The notes: generated by a model from the sequence alone, not told the origin. A stretch of 44,943 nt of DNA from an uncultured Oscillospiraceae bacterium (GCA_904420145.1 CAJFUI010000036.1:1-44943); one strand, 5' to 3'; counted from the stretch's first letter, positions 31,146 through 39,776 are shown. Program-made: numbers and translations.

Positions 31146-31793
31146 TTAACCTCTCAACTCCCGGATGCGGGAGGGAATATCCGCGGCCTTATACACCGCG
31201 CTGCCGGCCACCAGCACATTGGCGCCGTTTTCAATGACGGTTTTGCAGGTAACAGGGTCGATGCCGCCGTCCACCTCCAGCTCGCAGGCAGGGTTCTGCT
31301 GGTCGATCCAGCGGCGGATGGTCTGAAGCTTGGGCATCTGTTCAGCCATAAACTTCTGGCCCCCAAAGCCCGGCTCCACCGTCATCACAAGGATGATGTC
31401 GCACATTTTCAAAAAGGGCAGCACCGCCTCGGCGGGGGTGGCGGGCTTGACCACCACGCCGGCCCGCTTGCCCCTGGCGTGGATCTTCTCAAGGGCGAGG
31501 CAGGTGTTCTCCTCGGTGTCCGCCTCCACATGGGCGGTGACGATGTCGGCGCCGGCGTCGCAGAAGGCCTCCACATACCGCACCGGGCGCTGGATCATCA
31601 GGTGGACGTCCAGCGGCAGCTCCGTCACCGGGCGGATACACCGGACAACCGGAATCCCTATGGTGATATTGGGGACAAACAGTCCGTCCATCACGTCTAC
31701 GTGGACATAGTCCGCCGCGGCGATGCGGCGGATGTCCCGCTCTAAATTTGCAAAATCGGCAGCGAGGATCGAGGGAGCGATTTTGACCATCAT
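31146..31793 (-). CDS. rpe: Ribulose-phosphate 3-epimerase
   Basis: It interconverts ribulose-5-phosphate and xylulose-5-phosphate (pentose phosphate pathway). The 215-aa product shows IAPSILAADFANLERDI, VHVDVMDGLFVPNITIG with the metal-binding and catalytic residues, LDVHLMIQRPVRYVE, LVMTVEPGFGGQKFM and the late EVDGGIDPVT plus VLVAGSAVYKA. The start at 31793 follows GAAAGGACGTGCTG. The long ORF-track N-terminus (63 residues) is Arg/Pro/Cys-rich, matches nothing, and is rejected. It is the first gene of an rpe-recR unit. Confidence 0.98.
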   Translation of the reverse strand: MMVKIAPSILAADFANLERDIRRIAAADYVHVDVMDGLFVPNITIGIPVVRCIRPVTELPLDVHLMIQRPVRYVEAFCDAGADIVTAHVEADTEENTCLALEKIHARGKRAGVVVKPATPAEAVLPFLKMCDIILVMTVEPGFGGQKFMAEQMPKLQTIRRWIDQQNPACELEVDGGIDPVTCKTVIENGANVLVAGSAVYKAADIPSRIRELRG

Positions 31794-32190
31794 CAGCACG
31801 TCCTTTCGAGGATTTGGCCGCCCGCGGCCGCAGTCAAGCTCCGGCCTGAGGCGGAAGGGGCGGCACCGCCGGGGCCGCCGCCACATAGGATACGGTAAGT
31901 GGCAGGGTGCTCCGCCGCACAGGGCCATCTCTTTACTACCCGCGCAACCCGGCGCCCCGCGCCCGGCAGCGGGGCACGCCACATCATATAGGGAGCTGAC
32001 GGGGCGAATCCATCCCTGTCAGCTCCCATTGTGCTTATTATAGCCCATAGGCTGCCGGATTTCCAGTCCTATTTTCCGTTCTCCTCCGGACATAGGTTCG
32101 CTCCCCCTATGTAAATTCTTTGTTAATCTTTTTCTGTTTTGTTCTAAAAAATTCCGTAAAACAAACAAAAAGCAACCCGTTACAGCTAAT
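31794..32190. other. Non-coding spacer between rpe and the hydrogenase gene
   Basis: No gene is supported here. The first 200 bases (rpe leader side) are very GC-rich, with a GCCCCGC/GCGGGGC hairpin (31954-31960/31969-31975). A longer one, GGGAGCTGAC/GTCAGCTCCC extended by four more pairs, lies at 31991-32027 and could be a terminator or leader structure. From about 32085 the sequence turns AT-rich toward the hydrogenase promoter. Confidence 0.5.
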
Positions 32191-32208
32191 TTGTGATAAT
32201 TTTGTCAA
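32191..32208. promoter_or_regulatory. Weak Rex-like half-palindrome upstream of the hydrogenase promoter
   Basis: TTGTGATAATTTTGTCAA has the left half of a Rex site (TTGTGA) and a poorer right half (TGTCAA against TCACAA), with the correct 18-base length. It lies 10 bases upstream of the -35 box. Rex is an NADH/NAD sensor that controls fermentation and hydrogenase genes in clostridia. The match is partial, so this is only suggestive. Confidence 0.25.
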
Positions 32209-32218
32209 GAAAAAGGGA

Positions 32219-32248
32219 TTGACACTCTCCCCTGCCGGCCACTATAAT
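32219..32248 (+). promoter_or_regulatory. Strong consensus promoter for the [FeFe] hydrogenase
   Basis: Perfect TTGACA and perfect TATAAT with an 18-base spacer, about 40 bases before the start codon at 32290. An AAGGAGGAC ribosome binding site follows. Confidence 0.9.
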
Positions 32249-32289
32249 AGTAATTGTAGACAAGCAAGGGATAAGGAGGACAAGTCAGT

Positions 32290-33801
32290 ATGCGGGGAAT
32301 CCCTTCTTCTGTAAGTGATATTCGCAAAAAGGTGTTTACCGAGGTGGCTAAGCTGGCCTATGACGGGGACTACGCCCGGCTGGAGGAGCTGCCCTACACC
32401 ATTATACCGGGCGAGACGGCCAAATACCGGGAGTCCATCTTCCTGGAGCGGGCCATCGTGGGAGAGCGGATCCGGGTGGCCATGGGCCTGCCCCTCCGCC
32501 CGGTGGACCAGCCCAGTCTCCTCTCTGACGGAGTGAAGGAGAGCGCCATCGCCGATAAATACTACGAACCTCCCCTGATCAATATCATTACCTACGCCTG
32601 CCATTCCTGCCCTACAAGGCAGTACCGCATCACCGAGTACTGCCAGGGCTGTCTGGCCCGCTCCTGCCAGCAGGTGTGCCCCAAGGACGCCATCCGCTAT
32701 GTCAACGGCAAGTGCTATATCCGCCAGGAGCATTGCATCAAGTGCGGCCGCTGCGCCGAGGCCTGCTCCTACAACGCCATCATCAAGCTCGAGCGCCCCT
32801 GCGTCAAGGCCTGCGGCATCGACGCCATCGGGTCGGACGAGCAGGGCCGGGCCAAAATCGACTACGATAAATGTGTCTCCTGCGGCATGTGCCTTGTCAA
32901 CTGCCCCTTCGGCGCCATTGTGGACAAAGGGCAGATTTTCCAGCTGATCAACGCCATCAAGCGGGGGGACCGGGTGGTGGCCATTGTGGCCCCCGCCTTT
33001 GTGGGGCAGTTCGGCCCCGACGCCACCCCTGAGCGGCTCACCGCCGCCATGAAGCGCTTGGGCTTTGCCGATGTGGCTGAGGTGGCGGTAGGGGCGGACC
33101 TGTGCACCATTGAGGAGGCCAAGGACTTCTTAGAGGAGGTGCCGGAGAAGCAGCCCTTTATGGCCACCTCCTGCTGCCCCTCCTGGTCTGTGATGGCCAA
33201 GAAGATGTTCCCCCAGTTCAAGGACTATGTCTCCATGGCCCTGACTCCCATGGTTCTCACCGCCCGGCTGCAGAAGAAGAAGGACCCGAACTGCCGGGTG
33301 TGCTTCATCGGCCCCTGCGCGGCGAAAAAGCTGGAAGCCAGCCGCCGCTCCGTCCGCAGCGAGGTGGACTTTGTCCTCACCTTTGAGGAGCTCCAGGGCA
33401 TGTTTGAGGCCAAAGAGGTACGCTTTGCCGACATCCCCAAGGAGGAGGAGGTTCCCCTCAGCGAGGCCACCGGCGCCGGCCGGGGCTTTGCCGTCTCCGG
33501 CGGCGTGGCCAGCGCGGTGGTGGAGGCCATCAAGCGCATGGACCCCAGCCGGGAGGTGAAGGTGGTCAGCGCCGAGGGACTGGACAACTGCAAGAAGATG
33601 CTGATGGTGGCCAAGACCGGCAAGTACGACGGCTACCTGCTGGAGGGCATGGCCTGTCCGGGAGGCTGCATAGCCGGCGCCGGCACGGTCCAGCCTATCA
33701 CAAAATCTGCGGCGGCCGTGGCCAAGTACAAGCAGGCGGCGGAAAAGCAAAACGCCATGGACTCCGGCTATGAGATGGATCTCCCCAAGCTGGAGGAGTA
33801 A
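32290..33801 (+). CDS. [FeFe] hydrogenase-like protein, group-B type
   Basis: It is expected to reduce protons or oxidise H2 with ferredoxin. The 503-aa product has an N-terminal Cys-rich stretch (CHSCPTRQYRITEYCQGC), two ferredoxin [4Fe-4S] motifs (CIKCGRCAEACSY and CVSCGMCLVNCPF), and the H-cluster domain. H-cluster motifs are TSCCPSW (Cys295/296), GPCAAKK (Cys343) and EGMACPGGC (Cys456/460). These differ from the group A forms (L2 begins MPC there) and match group B [FeFe] hydrogenases, whose role is poorly known. No partner subunit or maturase (HydEFG) gene is nearby. A perfect consensus promoter suggests high constitutive transcription. Confidence 0.92.
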   Translation: MRGIPSSVSDIRKKVFTEVAKLAYDGDYARLEELPYTIIPGETAKYRESIFLERAIVGERIRVAMGLPLRPVDQPSLLSDGVKESAIADKYYEPPLINIITYACHSCPTRQYRITEYCQGCLARSCQQVCPKDAIRYVNGKCYIRQEHCIKCGRCAEACSYNAIIKLERPCVKACGIDAIGSDEQGRAKIDYDKCVSCGMCLVNCPFGAIVDKGQIFQLINAIKRGDRVVAIVAPAFVGQFGPDATPERLTAAMKRLGFADVAEVAVGADLCTIEEAKDFLEEVPEKQPFMATSCCPSWSVMAKKMFPQFKDYVSMALTPMVLTARLQKKKDPNCRVCFIGPCAAKKLEASRRSVRSEVDFVLTFEELQGMFEAKEVRFADIPKEEEVPLSEATGAGRGFAVSGGVASAVVEAIKRMDPSREVKVVSAEGLDNCKKMLMVAKTGKYDGYLLEGMACPGGCIAGAGTVQPITKSAAAVAKYKQAAEKQNAMDSGYEMDLPKLEE

Positions 33802-33814
33802 CAGGGAATATTAC

Positions 33815-33847
33815 AGAGAGGGCAGGAAGCGGCTTCCTGCCCTCTCT
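33815..33847 (+). terminator. Terminator after the hydrogenase gene
   Basis: AGAGAGGGCAGGAAGC (33815-33830) and GCTTCCTGCCCTCTCT (33832-33847) pair perfectly over 16 bp around a single base, 14 bases after the stop codon. Confidence 0.8.
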
Positions 33848-33984
33848 TGCATGCTGCGCCCTTCTTTCGCTCTTGACTTAAATAAATTCCCCCCTCTGTG
33901 CCTGTACAAACAGCCTATGAGAGAAATTTAGCGGGAAACTCACAAAAACAGGGGAGTTTTTAGGGTTTCCTTGGGAAATGTCGG

Positions 33985-34013
33985 TTGACAGCTATTTTTC
34001 GCCGTGATAGACT
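33985..34013 (+). promoter_or_regulatory. Promoter for the MATE gene
   Basis: A perfect TTGACA and TAGACT are 17 bases apart, 37 bases upstream of the MATE start codon. Confidence 0.7.
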
Positions 34014-34049
34014 GACTGTCACAATTCTTGGAAACGGAGGCGTCCTCCC

Positions 34050-35450
34050 ATGGACCAGCAGCACGCTCCTTCCCCTCTCGCTGTGCAGCCGGTGGGAAAG
34101 CTGATTTTGAAGTTTGCCATTCCCGCCATTATCAGCAATCTGATCAGCGCCATGTACAATATCGTGGATCAGATTTTTATTGGCCAGAGCGTCGGCCTCT
34201 TGGGCAACGCGGCCACCAACGTGGCCTTTCCTCTGGTGACGCTGTGTCTGTCCATCTCCCTCCTCCTCGGGGTGGGCGGCGCGTCCAACTACAGCTTATC
34301 CATGGGCCGCGGGGATGAGGAGGCCGCTGCCCGGTACTACGGCGCCGCCATCACCTTTTTGGCCATCTTTGGCATAGCCGTGGGCGTCCTTGTGCTGGTA
34401 TTTTTGGAGCCGCTGATGCTGGCCTTCGGCGCCACGGAGCTCTCCCTCCCCTACGCCATGACCTACACCGGCATTACCGCCATCGGCATGCCCTTCCAGA
34501 TCTTCGGCACCGCCGGCAGCCACCTGATTCGAGCCGACGGCAGTCCCCGCTACGCCATGGTGAGCATCACCACCGGGGCGGTGCTGAACATTATTCTGGA
34601 CCCCATTTTTATCTTCCCCCTTGACATGGGAATCGCCGGGGCCGCCATCGCCACGGTGATCGGGCAGATCAGCACGGTGGTGCTGCAGGCCGTCTATTTT
34701 TGGAAGCTGAAAAACCATCCCATCCGCCTATCCCATCTCATTCCCCGGCCGAAACTCCTGACCGCCATCGGAGGGCTGGGCTCTGCCGCCTTCTTCAATC
34801 AGGTGGCTATGATGGCCGTGCAGATCACCATGAACAACGTCCTGCGCCGCTACGGAGAGCTCTCCCCCTACGGCAGCGATATTCCCCTGGCCTGCGTGGG
34901 AGTCATCACCAAGGTCAACGTGGTGATGATGGCCTTTCTCATCGGCATCGCCCAGGGCTGCCAGCCCATTGTGGGCTTCAACTACGGGGCCGGCCAGTAC
35001 AGCCGGGTCCGGCGCACCTATCTCCGGGCCATCACCGCTGCCTCCGCCATCGCCTTCCTCTTCTTCCTCTGCTTCCAGTTCTTCCCCCAGCCGATCCTTG
35101 CTATCTTTGACCCGGAGGGCAGTAACATGTTCTTCCGCTTTGGCACCCGGTACTTCCGCATCTATATGCTGGCGGCCTTCCTCAACGCCATCCACCCCCT
35201 TACCAGCAACTTCTTCACCTCCATCGGCAAGGCGAAGATGGGCATGCTGATCTCCATGACCCGACAGATTCTCTTCCTCCTGCCCCTGATCCTCCTCTTC
35301 CCCATGTTCTGGGGTGTGGACGGGGTGATGTACGCCGGCCCCATCGCCGACTTTGTGGCGGCGGTGGTGGCCCTCGTGCTGGTGGCCCGGGAGCTGCGGC
35401 GGATCCGCTCCCTGCAGGACCTCCCTCTCTCCCCTGAAGCCGCCGGCTGA
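34050..35450 (+). CDS. MATE-family efflux transporter
   Basis: The 466-aa product has about 12 membrane segments in two repeated halves, typical of multidrug and toxin extrusion proteins that use a Na+ or H+ gradient. Family segments are LILKFAIPAIISNLISAMYNIVDQIFIGQ at the start of the first half, GSHLIRADGSPRYAM, and LACVGVITKVNVVMMAF with IGIAQGCQPIVGFNYGAG in the second half. The ATG has GGAGG 9 bases upstream. The substrate cannot be predicted. It is monocistronic, with its own promoter and a terminator shared with the convergent lar genes. Confidence 0.95.
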   Translation: MDQQHAPSPLAVQPVGKLILKFAIPAIISNLISAMYNIVDQIFIGQSVGLLGNAATNVAFPLVTLCLSISLLLGVGGASNYSLSMGRGDEEAAARYYGAAITFLAIFGIAVGVLVLVFLEPLMLAFGATELSLPYAMTYTGITAIGMPFQIFGTAGSHLIRADGSPRYAMVSITTGAVLNIILDPIFIFPLDMGIAGAAIATVIGQISTVVLQAVYFWKLKNHPIRLSHLIPRPKLLTAIGGLGSAAFFNQVAMMAVQITMNNVLRRYGELSPYGSDIPLACVGVITKVNVVMMAFLIGIAQGCQPIVGFNYGAGQYSRVRRTYLRAITAASAIAFLFFLCFQFFPQPILAIFDPEGSNMFFRFGTRYFRIYMLAAFLNAIHPLTSNFFTSIGKAKMGMLISMTRQILFLLPLILLFPMFWGVDGVMYAGPIADFVAAVVALVLVARELRRIRSLQDLPLSPEAAG

Positions 35451-35472
35451 CGGGAGAGAACCCCATATCACA

Positions 35473-35507
35473 AAGAAGGGACGCAGCTGTCGGCTGCGTC
35501 CCTTCTT
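35473..35507. terminator. Bidirectional terminator between MATE and larC
   Basis: AAGAAGGGACGCAGC (35473-35487) pairs perfectly over 15 bp with GCTGCGTCCCTTCTT (35493-35507), followed by TT on the plus strand. No gene is present in 35508-35600. Confidence 0.9.
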
Positions 35508-35600
35508 TTCCTCTAAAGCTTTCAAAATACTTTCACCAATTCGGCCCACAGGCAGCCGATCTCCGCGGCGGGAAGCCATATGGCCGCGGCGCAGCGGATC

Positions 35601-36890
35601 TTACCGCTTTTCCCTGTAAACCCGGTCCTCCATCTCCCGGAGGGAGACGCCGTTTCGGCGGGCCATGGCGGCTAAATCCTCGTACTCCGCCTTCTCCCGC
35701 TCCACGCCCCATCCGGCAGAGCGCTTCCAACGGAGGGGGCCATAGGCGGTCTCCTCCCGCCGCTCCTCCCGGGTCAGCACAGTCCGGTCCCAGAGGCGGC
35801 GGCGCACGCCGAGGGTGGTGGTGTGTCGGAATATGGCCGCCGTCAGCGCCTCCTGCTCCTCCGGCCGGCACAGGCAGGAGAGCTGGACGGCGGGACGGCC
35901 CTTCTTCATGGTGATGGCCGTAGTCCACACGTCCAGGGCCCCGGCGGAAAGGAGCTCCTCACAGGCGAAGGCAATCTCCTCCCCCGTCATATCGTCGATG
36001 TTGCACACCAGCTCCGCCGCCTGAGCGGCGCCCTCCCCGCTCTCGCCGAGGGTGGCCCGGAGGCAGTTGGCCGCGGGGAAATCCCGGGTCCCCATGCCGT
36101 AGCCCGAGGCAATGGGCGTCATGGGAGGGATAGGGCCGAAGCGCTGGACAAAGTGCTTCAGCAGGGCGGCGCCGGTGGGGGTACACAACTCCCCGGCGAT
36201 CTCCCCGCCGTAGATAGGGATCCCCTGCAGCAGCAGCGCCGTGGCCGGTGCGGGCACCGGCAGCAGCCCGTGGGCGCAGCGGACCTGCCCGCTGCCCACA
36301 TGGACCGCCGAGGCCTCCACCCGGTCCGCCTTGATCTCCGCCAGCAGCATGCAAACACCCACCACATCCGCCACGGCGTCTAAGGTGCCCACCTCGTGGA
36401 AGTGGATCTGCTCCATACCGACCCCGTGGACCTTGCTCTCTGCCTCGGCAATACTGGTATAGACCGCTTTGGCGTCGGCACGGACCTGCTCCGGCAGGTC
36501 CAGCCGGTCGATGAGGCCAAAGATCTCCGCCACACCGGTATGGTGATGGTGTCCGTGGCCGTCGTGTCCGTGGCCGTGGTGCTCCCCATGTTCATGATCG
36601 TGGTCATGGTGGTGCTCCCCGTGACTGTGGTCGTGAGGGTGGCCACCGTGGTCATGGTCGTGCGCATGGTGGAGGACGTCGTCCTCCTCTTCCCCGTGAA
36701 CGCGCACGGCGACGTGGGTGCCCCGGACACCGCACTTCACAGACGGCTCCGCCGAGACGCGGATCCCGGGCAGTCCCAAGGCGTTGAACCGGCGGAGAAA
36801 GTCCTCCCGGTCCGGGTGGAGCTCCAGCAGGGCCGCCAGCAGCATGTCGCCGGCGGCGCCCATGGAGCAGTCGAGATACAGAAGCTTCAT
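35601..36890 (-). CDS. larC: Nickel-pincer cofactor biosynthesis protein LarC (nickel insertion)
   Basis: LarC inserts Ni into the pyridinium bisthiocarboxylate mononucleotide made by LarB and LarE, completing the cofactor of lactate racemase. The 429-aa product starts LYLDCSMGAAGDMLLAAL and has the HFHEVGTLDAVADVVG motif and CNIDDMTGEEI. Residues about 72-120 form a strongly His-rich stretch (HDHDHGGHPHDHSHGEHHH and more) likely to hold nickel. In Lactobacillus plantarum LarC is made from two frames by a programmed shift. Here it is one uninterrupted frame. The ATG overlaps the larB stop codon by four bases. It ends the larE-larB-larC unit. Confidence 0.95.
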   Translation of the reverse strand: MKLLYLDCSMGAAGDMLLAALLELHPDREDFLRRFNALGLPGIRVSAEPSVKCGVRGTHVAVRVHGEEEDDVLHHAHDHDHGGHPHDHSHGEHHHDHDHEHGEHHGHGHDGHGHHHHTGVAEIFGLIDRLDLPEQVRADAKAVYTSIAEAESKVHGVGMEQIHFHEVGTLDAVADVVGVCMLLAEIKADRVEASAVHVGSGQVRCAHGLLPVPAPATALLLQGIPIYGGEIAGELCTPTGAALLKHFVQRFGPIPPMTPIASGYGMGTRDFPAANCLRATLGESGEGAAQAAELVCNIDDMTGEEIAFACEELLSAGALDVWTTAITMKKGRPAVQLSCLCRPEEQEALTAAIFRHTTTLGVRRRLWDRTVLTREERREETAYGPLRWKRSAGWGVEREKAEYEDLAAMARRNGVSLREMEDRVYREKR

Positions 36891-37645
36891 GCCTTGCCCT
36901 CCATATGGTTGATGCGGCTGGCCAAAAAGCCGGCCCCGAAGCCGTTGTCGATATTCACCACGCTCACGCCGCTGGCGCAGGAGTTGAGCATGGCCAGCAG
37001 GGCGGCCACGCCGCCGAAGGAGGCGCCGTAGCCCACGCTGGTGGGCACGCCGATCACCGGGCAGCTGACAAGGCCGCCGATGACGCTGGTGAGAGCCCCC
37101 TCCATCCCCGCCACGGCGATGACCACCCGGGCGCTCATAAGCTCCTCCGTGTGGCTGAGCATGCGGTGGATGCCAGCCACGCCGATGTCATAGAGCCGCG
37201 TCACTTGGTTGCCGAGGGCCTCGGCGGTCAGCGCCGCCTCCTCCGCCACCGGCATGTCGCTGGTGCCGCCGGTGGCCACCACGATGGTGCCGATGCCCGT
37301 GGGCGCCGGCATGGGGCCCACGATGCCGATGTGTCCCATCTCGTGGTAGGTAAGGGGGTGGACGGCGCCCACCTCCTCTGCCGCAGCAGGGCCAAGGCGG
37401 GTGATAAGCACGGTTTTCTGCCCGTGGGACAGCAGAGCAGCAGTGATGTCAATGATCTGCCCCGGCGTCTTTCCCGCCCCGTAGATCACCTCCGCCGCCC
37501 CCTGGCGCAGAGCCCGGTGGTGGTCCACCTTAGCAAAGCCCAGGTCCTGAAAGGGTTCCATCTTCAGCTGCTCTATTGCCTCCTCCACAGAGGCGGTGCC
37601 ATCAGCCACCGCCTGCAGCAGTTGTCTGGTCTGTTCCTGATCCAT
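36887..37645 (-). CDS. larB: Pyridinium-3,5-biscarboxylic acid mononucleotide synthase LarB
   Basis: LarB carboxylates nicotinic acid adenine dinucleotide and splits off AMP, giving the precursor of the nickel-pincer cofactor. The 252-aa product shows the PurE-like C-terminal domain: VVATGGTSDMPVAEEAALTAEALG, YDIGVAGIHRML, VVIAVAGMEGALTSVIGGLV and PVIGVPTSVGYGASFGG. The N-terminal domain has FAKVDHHRALRQGAAEVIYGAGKT. The start at 37645 is set by AAAGGAGCGTACGGG. The longer ORF-track start is inside larE. It follows larE by 16 bases and overlaps larC by four. Confidence 0.95.
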   Translation of the reverse strand: MDQEQTRQLLQAVADGTASVEEAIEQLKMEPFQDLGFAKVDHHRALRQGAAEVIYGAGKTPGQIIDITAALLSHGQKTVLITRLGPAAAEEVGAVHPLTYHEMGHIGIVGPMPAPTGIGTIVVATGGTSDMPVAEEAALTAEALGNQVTRLYDIGVAGIHRMLSHTEELMSARVVIAVAGMEGALTSVIGGLVSCPVIGVPTSVGYGASFGGVAALLAMLNSCASGVSVVNIDNGFGAGFLASRINHMEGKA

Positions 37646-37661
37646 CCCGTACGCTCCTTTC

Positions 37662-38405
37662 TCAGCGCTCCTTGAGGTCCAGCAGGACCTCCGCAAAATA
37701 GGGGGAGAGGGCCTCGCGGATCTGCCCGCACAGAGCTGCCGCCCGGGAAAGCTGCTCCCCGGGCAGCTGCAGCCGGGCAGCGCCGTGGAACAGGCGGACC
37801 CGGAAGTCCGAAAAGCCCATGGCGGATAGGGCCGTCTCCGCCCCCTCTACGCGTCTGAGGGTCTCCGCCGTGATGGCCTCCCCGGTGGGGATGCGGGTGG
37901 CGAGGCAGGCGTAGGCGGGCTTCTCCGCGGTAAAAAGGCCAGCCGCCCGGGAGCGGCGGCGCACCTCCTCCTTGGTGATGCCGCACAGCCACAGGGGGGA
38001 GAGCACCCCCAGCTCTTGCAGGGCCCGCATGCCGGGGCGGTCGGCGGCATCGTCAGAGGCGTTGGTGCCGTCGATCACCGCGGCATATCCGTCCGCCGCC
38101 GCGGCGGCCCGCAGGGCGGTAAACAGCGCCCGCTTGCAGTGGTAGCACCGCTCCGGAGGGTTGGCTGCCACCGCGTCAAGGCTCAGGATATCCGCCTCCA
38201 CCACCCGCAGGGGGACCGACAGCTCCGCGGCCAGCCGCCGGGCATCCTCCAGCTCAAAGGCGGGCTGAAAGGCGGTCTTGATAAAATAGGGGCGGACGTC
38301 CGCCCCGGCCTCCTTAGCCGCCCAGAGCAAATACGCCGAGTCCGTCCCCCCGGAGAAGGCCAAAGCGAGATGAGGATGTTTTCGGAAAAAGTCTGTCAGT
38401 TCCAT
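37662..38405 (-). CDS. larE: Pyridinium-3,5-bisthiocarboxylic acid mononucleotide synthase LarE
   Basis: LarE adds the two sulfurs to the LarB product in an ATP-dependent way. The 247-aa product has the PP-loop ATPase motif FSGGTDSAYLL (residues 18-23 core), PERCYHCKRAL with a CxxC pair, DGTNASDDAADRPGMRA and YACLATRIPTGE. The Cys167 of the last motif corresponds to the sacrificial Cys of the Lactobacillus enzyme, so this is the single-Cys type rather than the [4Fe-4S] type. This reading should be checked by alignment. The ATG at 38405 has no close ribosome binding site. The AAGGAG lies 24 bases away with no usable start between, which is odd. It is the first gene of the lar unit. Confidence 0.93.
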   Translation of the reverse strand: MELTDFFRKHPHLALAFSGGTDSAYLLWAAKEAGADVRPYFIKTAFQPAFELEDARRLAAELSVPLRVVEADILSLDAVAANPPERCYHCKRALFTALRAAAAADGYAAVIDGTNASDDAADRPGMRALQELGVLSPLWLCGITKEEVRRRSRAAGLFTAEKPAYACLATRIPTGEAITAETLRRVEGAETALSAMGFSDFRVRLFHGAARLQLPGEQLSRAAALCGQIREALSPYFAEVLLDLKER

Positions 38406-38452
38406 GGGGTCCCGCTGCCTGCCGGCGCGCTCCTTTCCATAAATTCCCTTTT

Positions 38453-38481
38453 ATTATACTGCATACCATACCAAGCCGCAA
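38453..38481 (-). promoter_or_regulatory. Probable promoter for larEBC
   Basis: On the minus strand TTGCGG and a perfect TATAAT are 17 bases apart, 48 bases upstream of the larE start. Confidence 0.6.
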
Positions 38482-38526
38482 GCCCCATGCAGGAGGTTTT
38501 TGCATCTAACAATGGTGCAGCGCTTC

Positions 38527-38555
38527 TTGACACTTGTCACCCCAGCGGATACAAT
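38527..38555 (+). promoter_or_regulatory. Promoter for the amidohydrolase at 38631
   Basis: A perfect TTGACA and TACAAT are 17 bases apart, about 75 bases before the start codon. It is divergent from the lar promoter, with the two -35 boxes about 45 bases apart. Confidence 0.75.
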
Positions 38556-38630
38556 AGCGCTGTCAGATCCCGCCTGTGCTGAGGCGGGCAACAGCGGCCG
38601 CAGCCGCGGCCAAGGCGAAGGAGGAAGCCT

Positions 38631-39776
38631 ATGCTCTGCATTCAAAACGGTATGGTCCATGACGCCATCCATCCCCAGCCCCGCCATGCGGACATTCTGG
38701 TAGAGAGTGGAAAAATCGTCCGCATAGCGGCAGGCCTCACCCCGCCTGACGGCTGTCAGGTGGTCAACGCAGCAGGCAGACAGGTCTACCCCGGCTTTGT
38801 GGAAGCACACAGCCATCTGGGCTTGGACGTGTCCGGCGCCGGGGCTGAGGGGGAGGACTACAGTGAGTTTCAGGATATCTTCAGTCCCCAGCTGCGCTCC
38901 ATCGACGCCATTCAGCCCATGGACCCCGCCTTCCGGGAGGCGGCTCTGGCCGGGGTGACGACTGTATGCACCGGGCCGGGCTCCTGCAACGTCCTTGGCG
39001 GCCAATTTGCGGCAATCAAAACCGTGGGCCGCCGGGTGGACGACATGGTGATCCGCTCCAATGTGGCTATGAAATGCGCCTTTGGTGAAAATCCCAAGCG
39101 CCGCTACAAAAACATAAACAACTCCTCCCGCATGTCCACCGCCGCTAAGCTCCGGGACGCCCTCTTCCGTGCCCGGGATTATCAGGAGCGGATCGAGGCT
39201 GCAGGGGACGATCTGCTGCGCCGTCCCCCCTTTGACATGAAGCTGGAGTCGCTGCTGCCTGTTCTGCGGCGGGAGATCCCCTTAAAAGCCCACGCCCATC
39301 AGGCCAACGACTGCTTCACCGCCCTGCGCATTGCCCGGGAATTCGGTGTGGACATCACCCTCGAGCATGTCACCGAGGGCCACCTGGTGGCCGACCTGCT
39401 GGCAAAGGAAAATGTGCCGCTGGCGGTAGGCCCCTCCCTGACCCACGCCTCCAAGATCGAACTGCGCAACAAGACCTTTGAAACCCCTGGTATTTTAGCC
39501 AAAGCGGGATGTCAAGTATCCATTATCACCGACGCGCCGGTGATTCCCCAATGCTATCTGCCCCTGTGTGCGGCCTTAGCAGTGAAAAGCGGCATGGAGC
39601 CCTTTGCCGCTCTCCAGGCAATTACCATCAACCCCGCCCGCCACATTGGGGTAGCCGATCGCCTCGGTTCCCTCGAGGCGGGGAAGGACGCGGACATCGT
39701 TATGATGGATGGTCCCTGTTTCGCCATTGACTCCACTGTAGAGATGGTCTTCATCAACGGCCAGCCGGTCAGATAA
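38631..39776 (+). CDS. Amidohydrolase (imidazolonepropionase-like)
   Basis: The 381-aa product is a compact member of the amidohydrolase superfamily. GFVEAHSHLGLDVSGAG gives the HxH metal site. GVTTVCTGPGSCNVLGGQ, IPLKAHAHQANDCFTALRIA with the barrel His, ITLEHVTEGH with the next His, and IITDAPVIPQCYLPL with the metal-binding Asp follow in order. The C-terminal GVADRLGSLEAGKDADIVMMDG closes the beta domain. This pattern resembles uncharacterised imidazolonepropionase/prolidase-like proteins. The substrate is unknown. The ATG has GGCGAAGGAGGAAGCC directly upstream. It is transcribed alone, divergent from larE. Confidence 0.93.
   Translation: MLCIQNGMVHDAIHPQPRHADILVESGKIVRIAAGLTPPDGCQVVNAAGRQVYPGFVEAHSHLGLDVSGAGAEGEDYSEFQDIFSPQLRSIDAIQPMDPAFREAALAGVTTVCTGPGSCNVLGGQFAAIKTVGRRVDDMVIRSNVAMKCAFGENPKRRYKNINNSSRMSTAAKLRDALFRARDYQERIEAAGDDLLRRPPFDMKLESLLPVLRREIPLKAHAHQANDCFTALRIAREFGVDITLEHVTEGHLVADLLAKENVPLAVGPSLTHASKIELRNKTFETPGILAKAGCQVSIITDAPVIPQCYLPLCAALAVKSGMEPFAALQAITINPARHIGVADRLGSLEAGKDADIVMMDGPCFAIDSTVEMVFINGQPVR

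Noticed and set aside
35601-36890. Programmed frameshift in larC as in Lactobacillus plantarum
   Set aside because: The frame is open from the N-terminal SGAAGDM-type motif to the C-terminus at normal full length, so no shift is needed.
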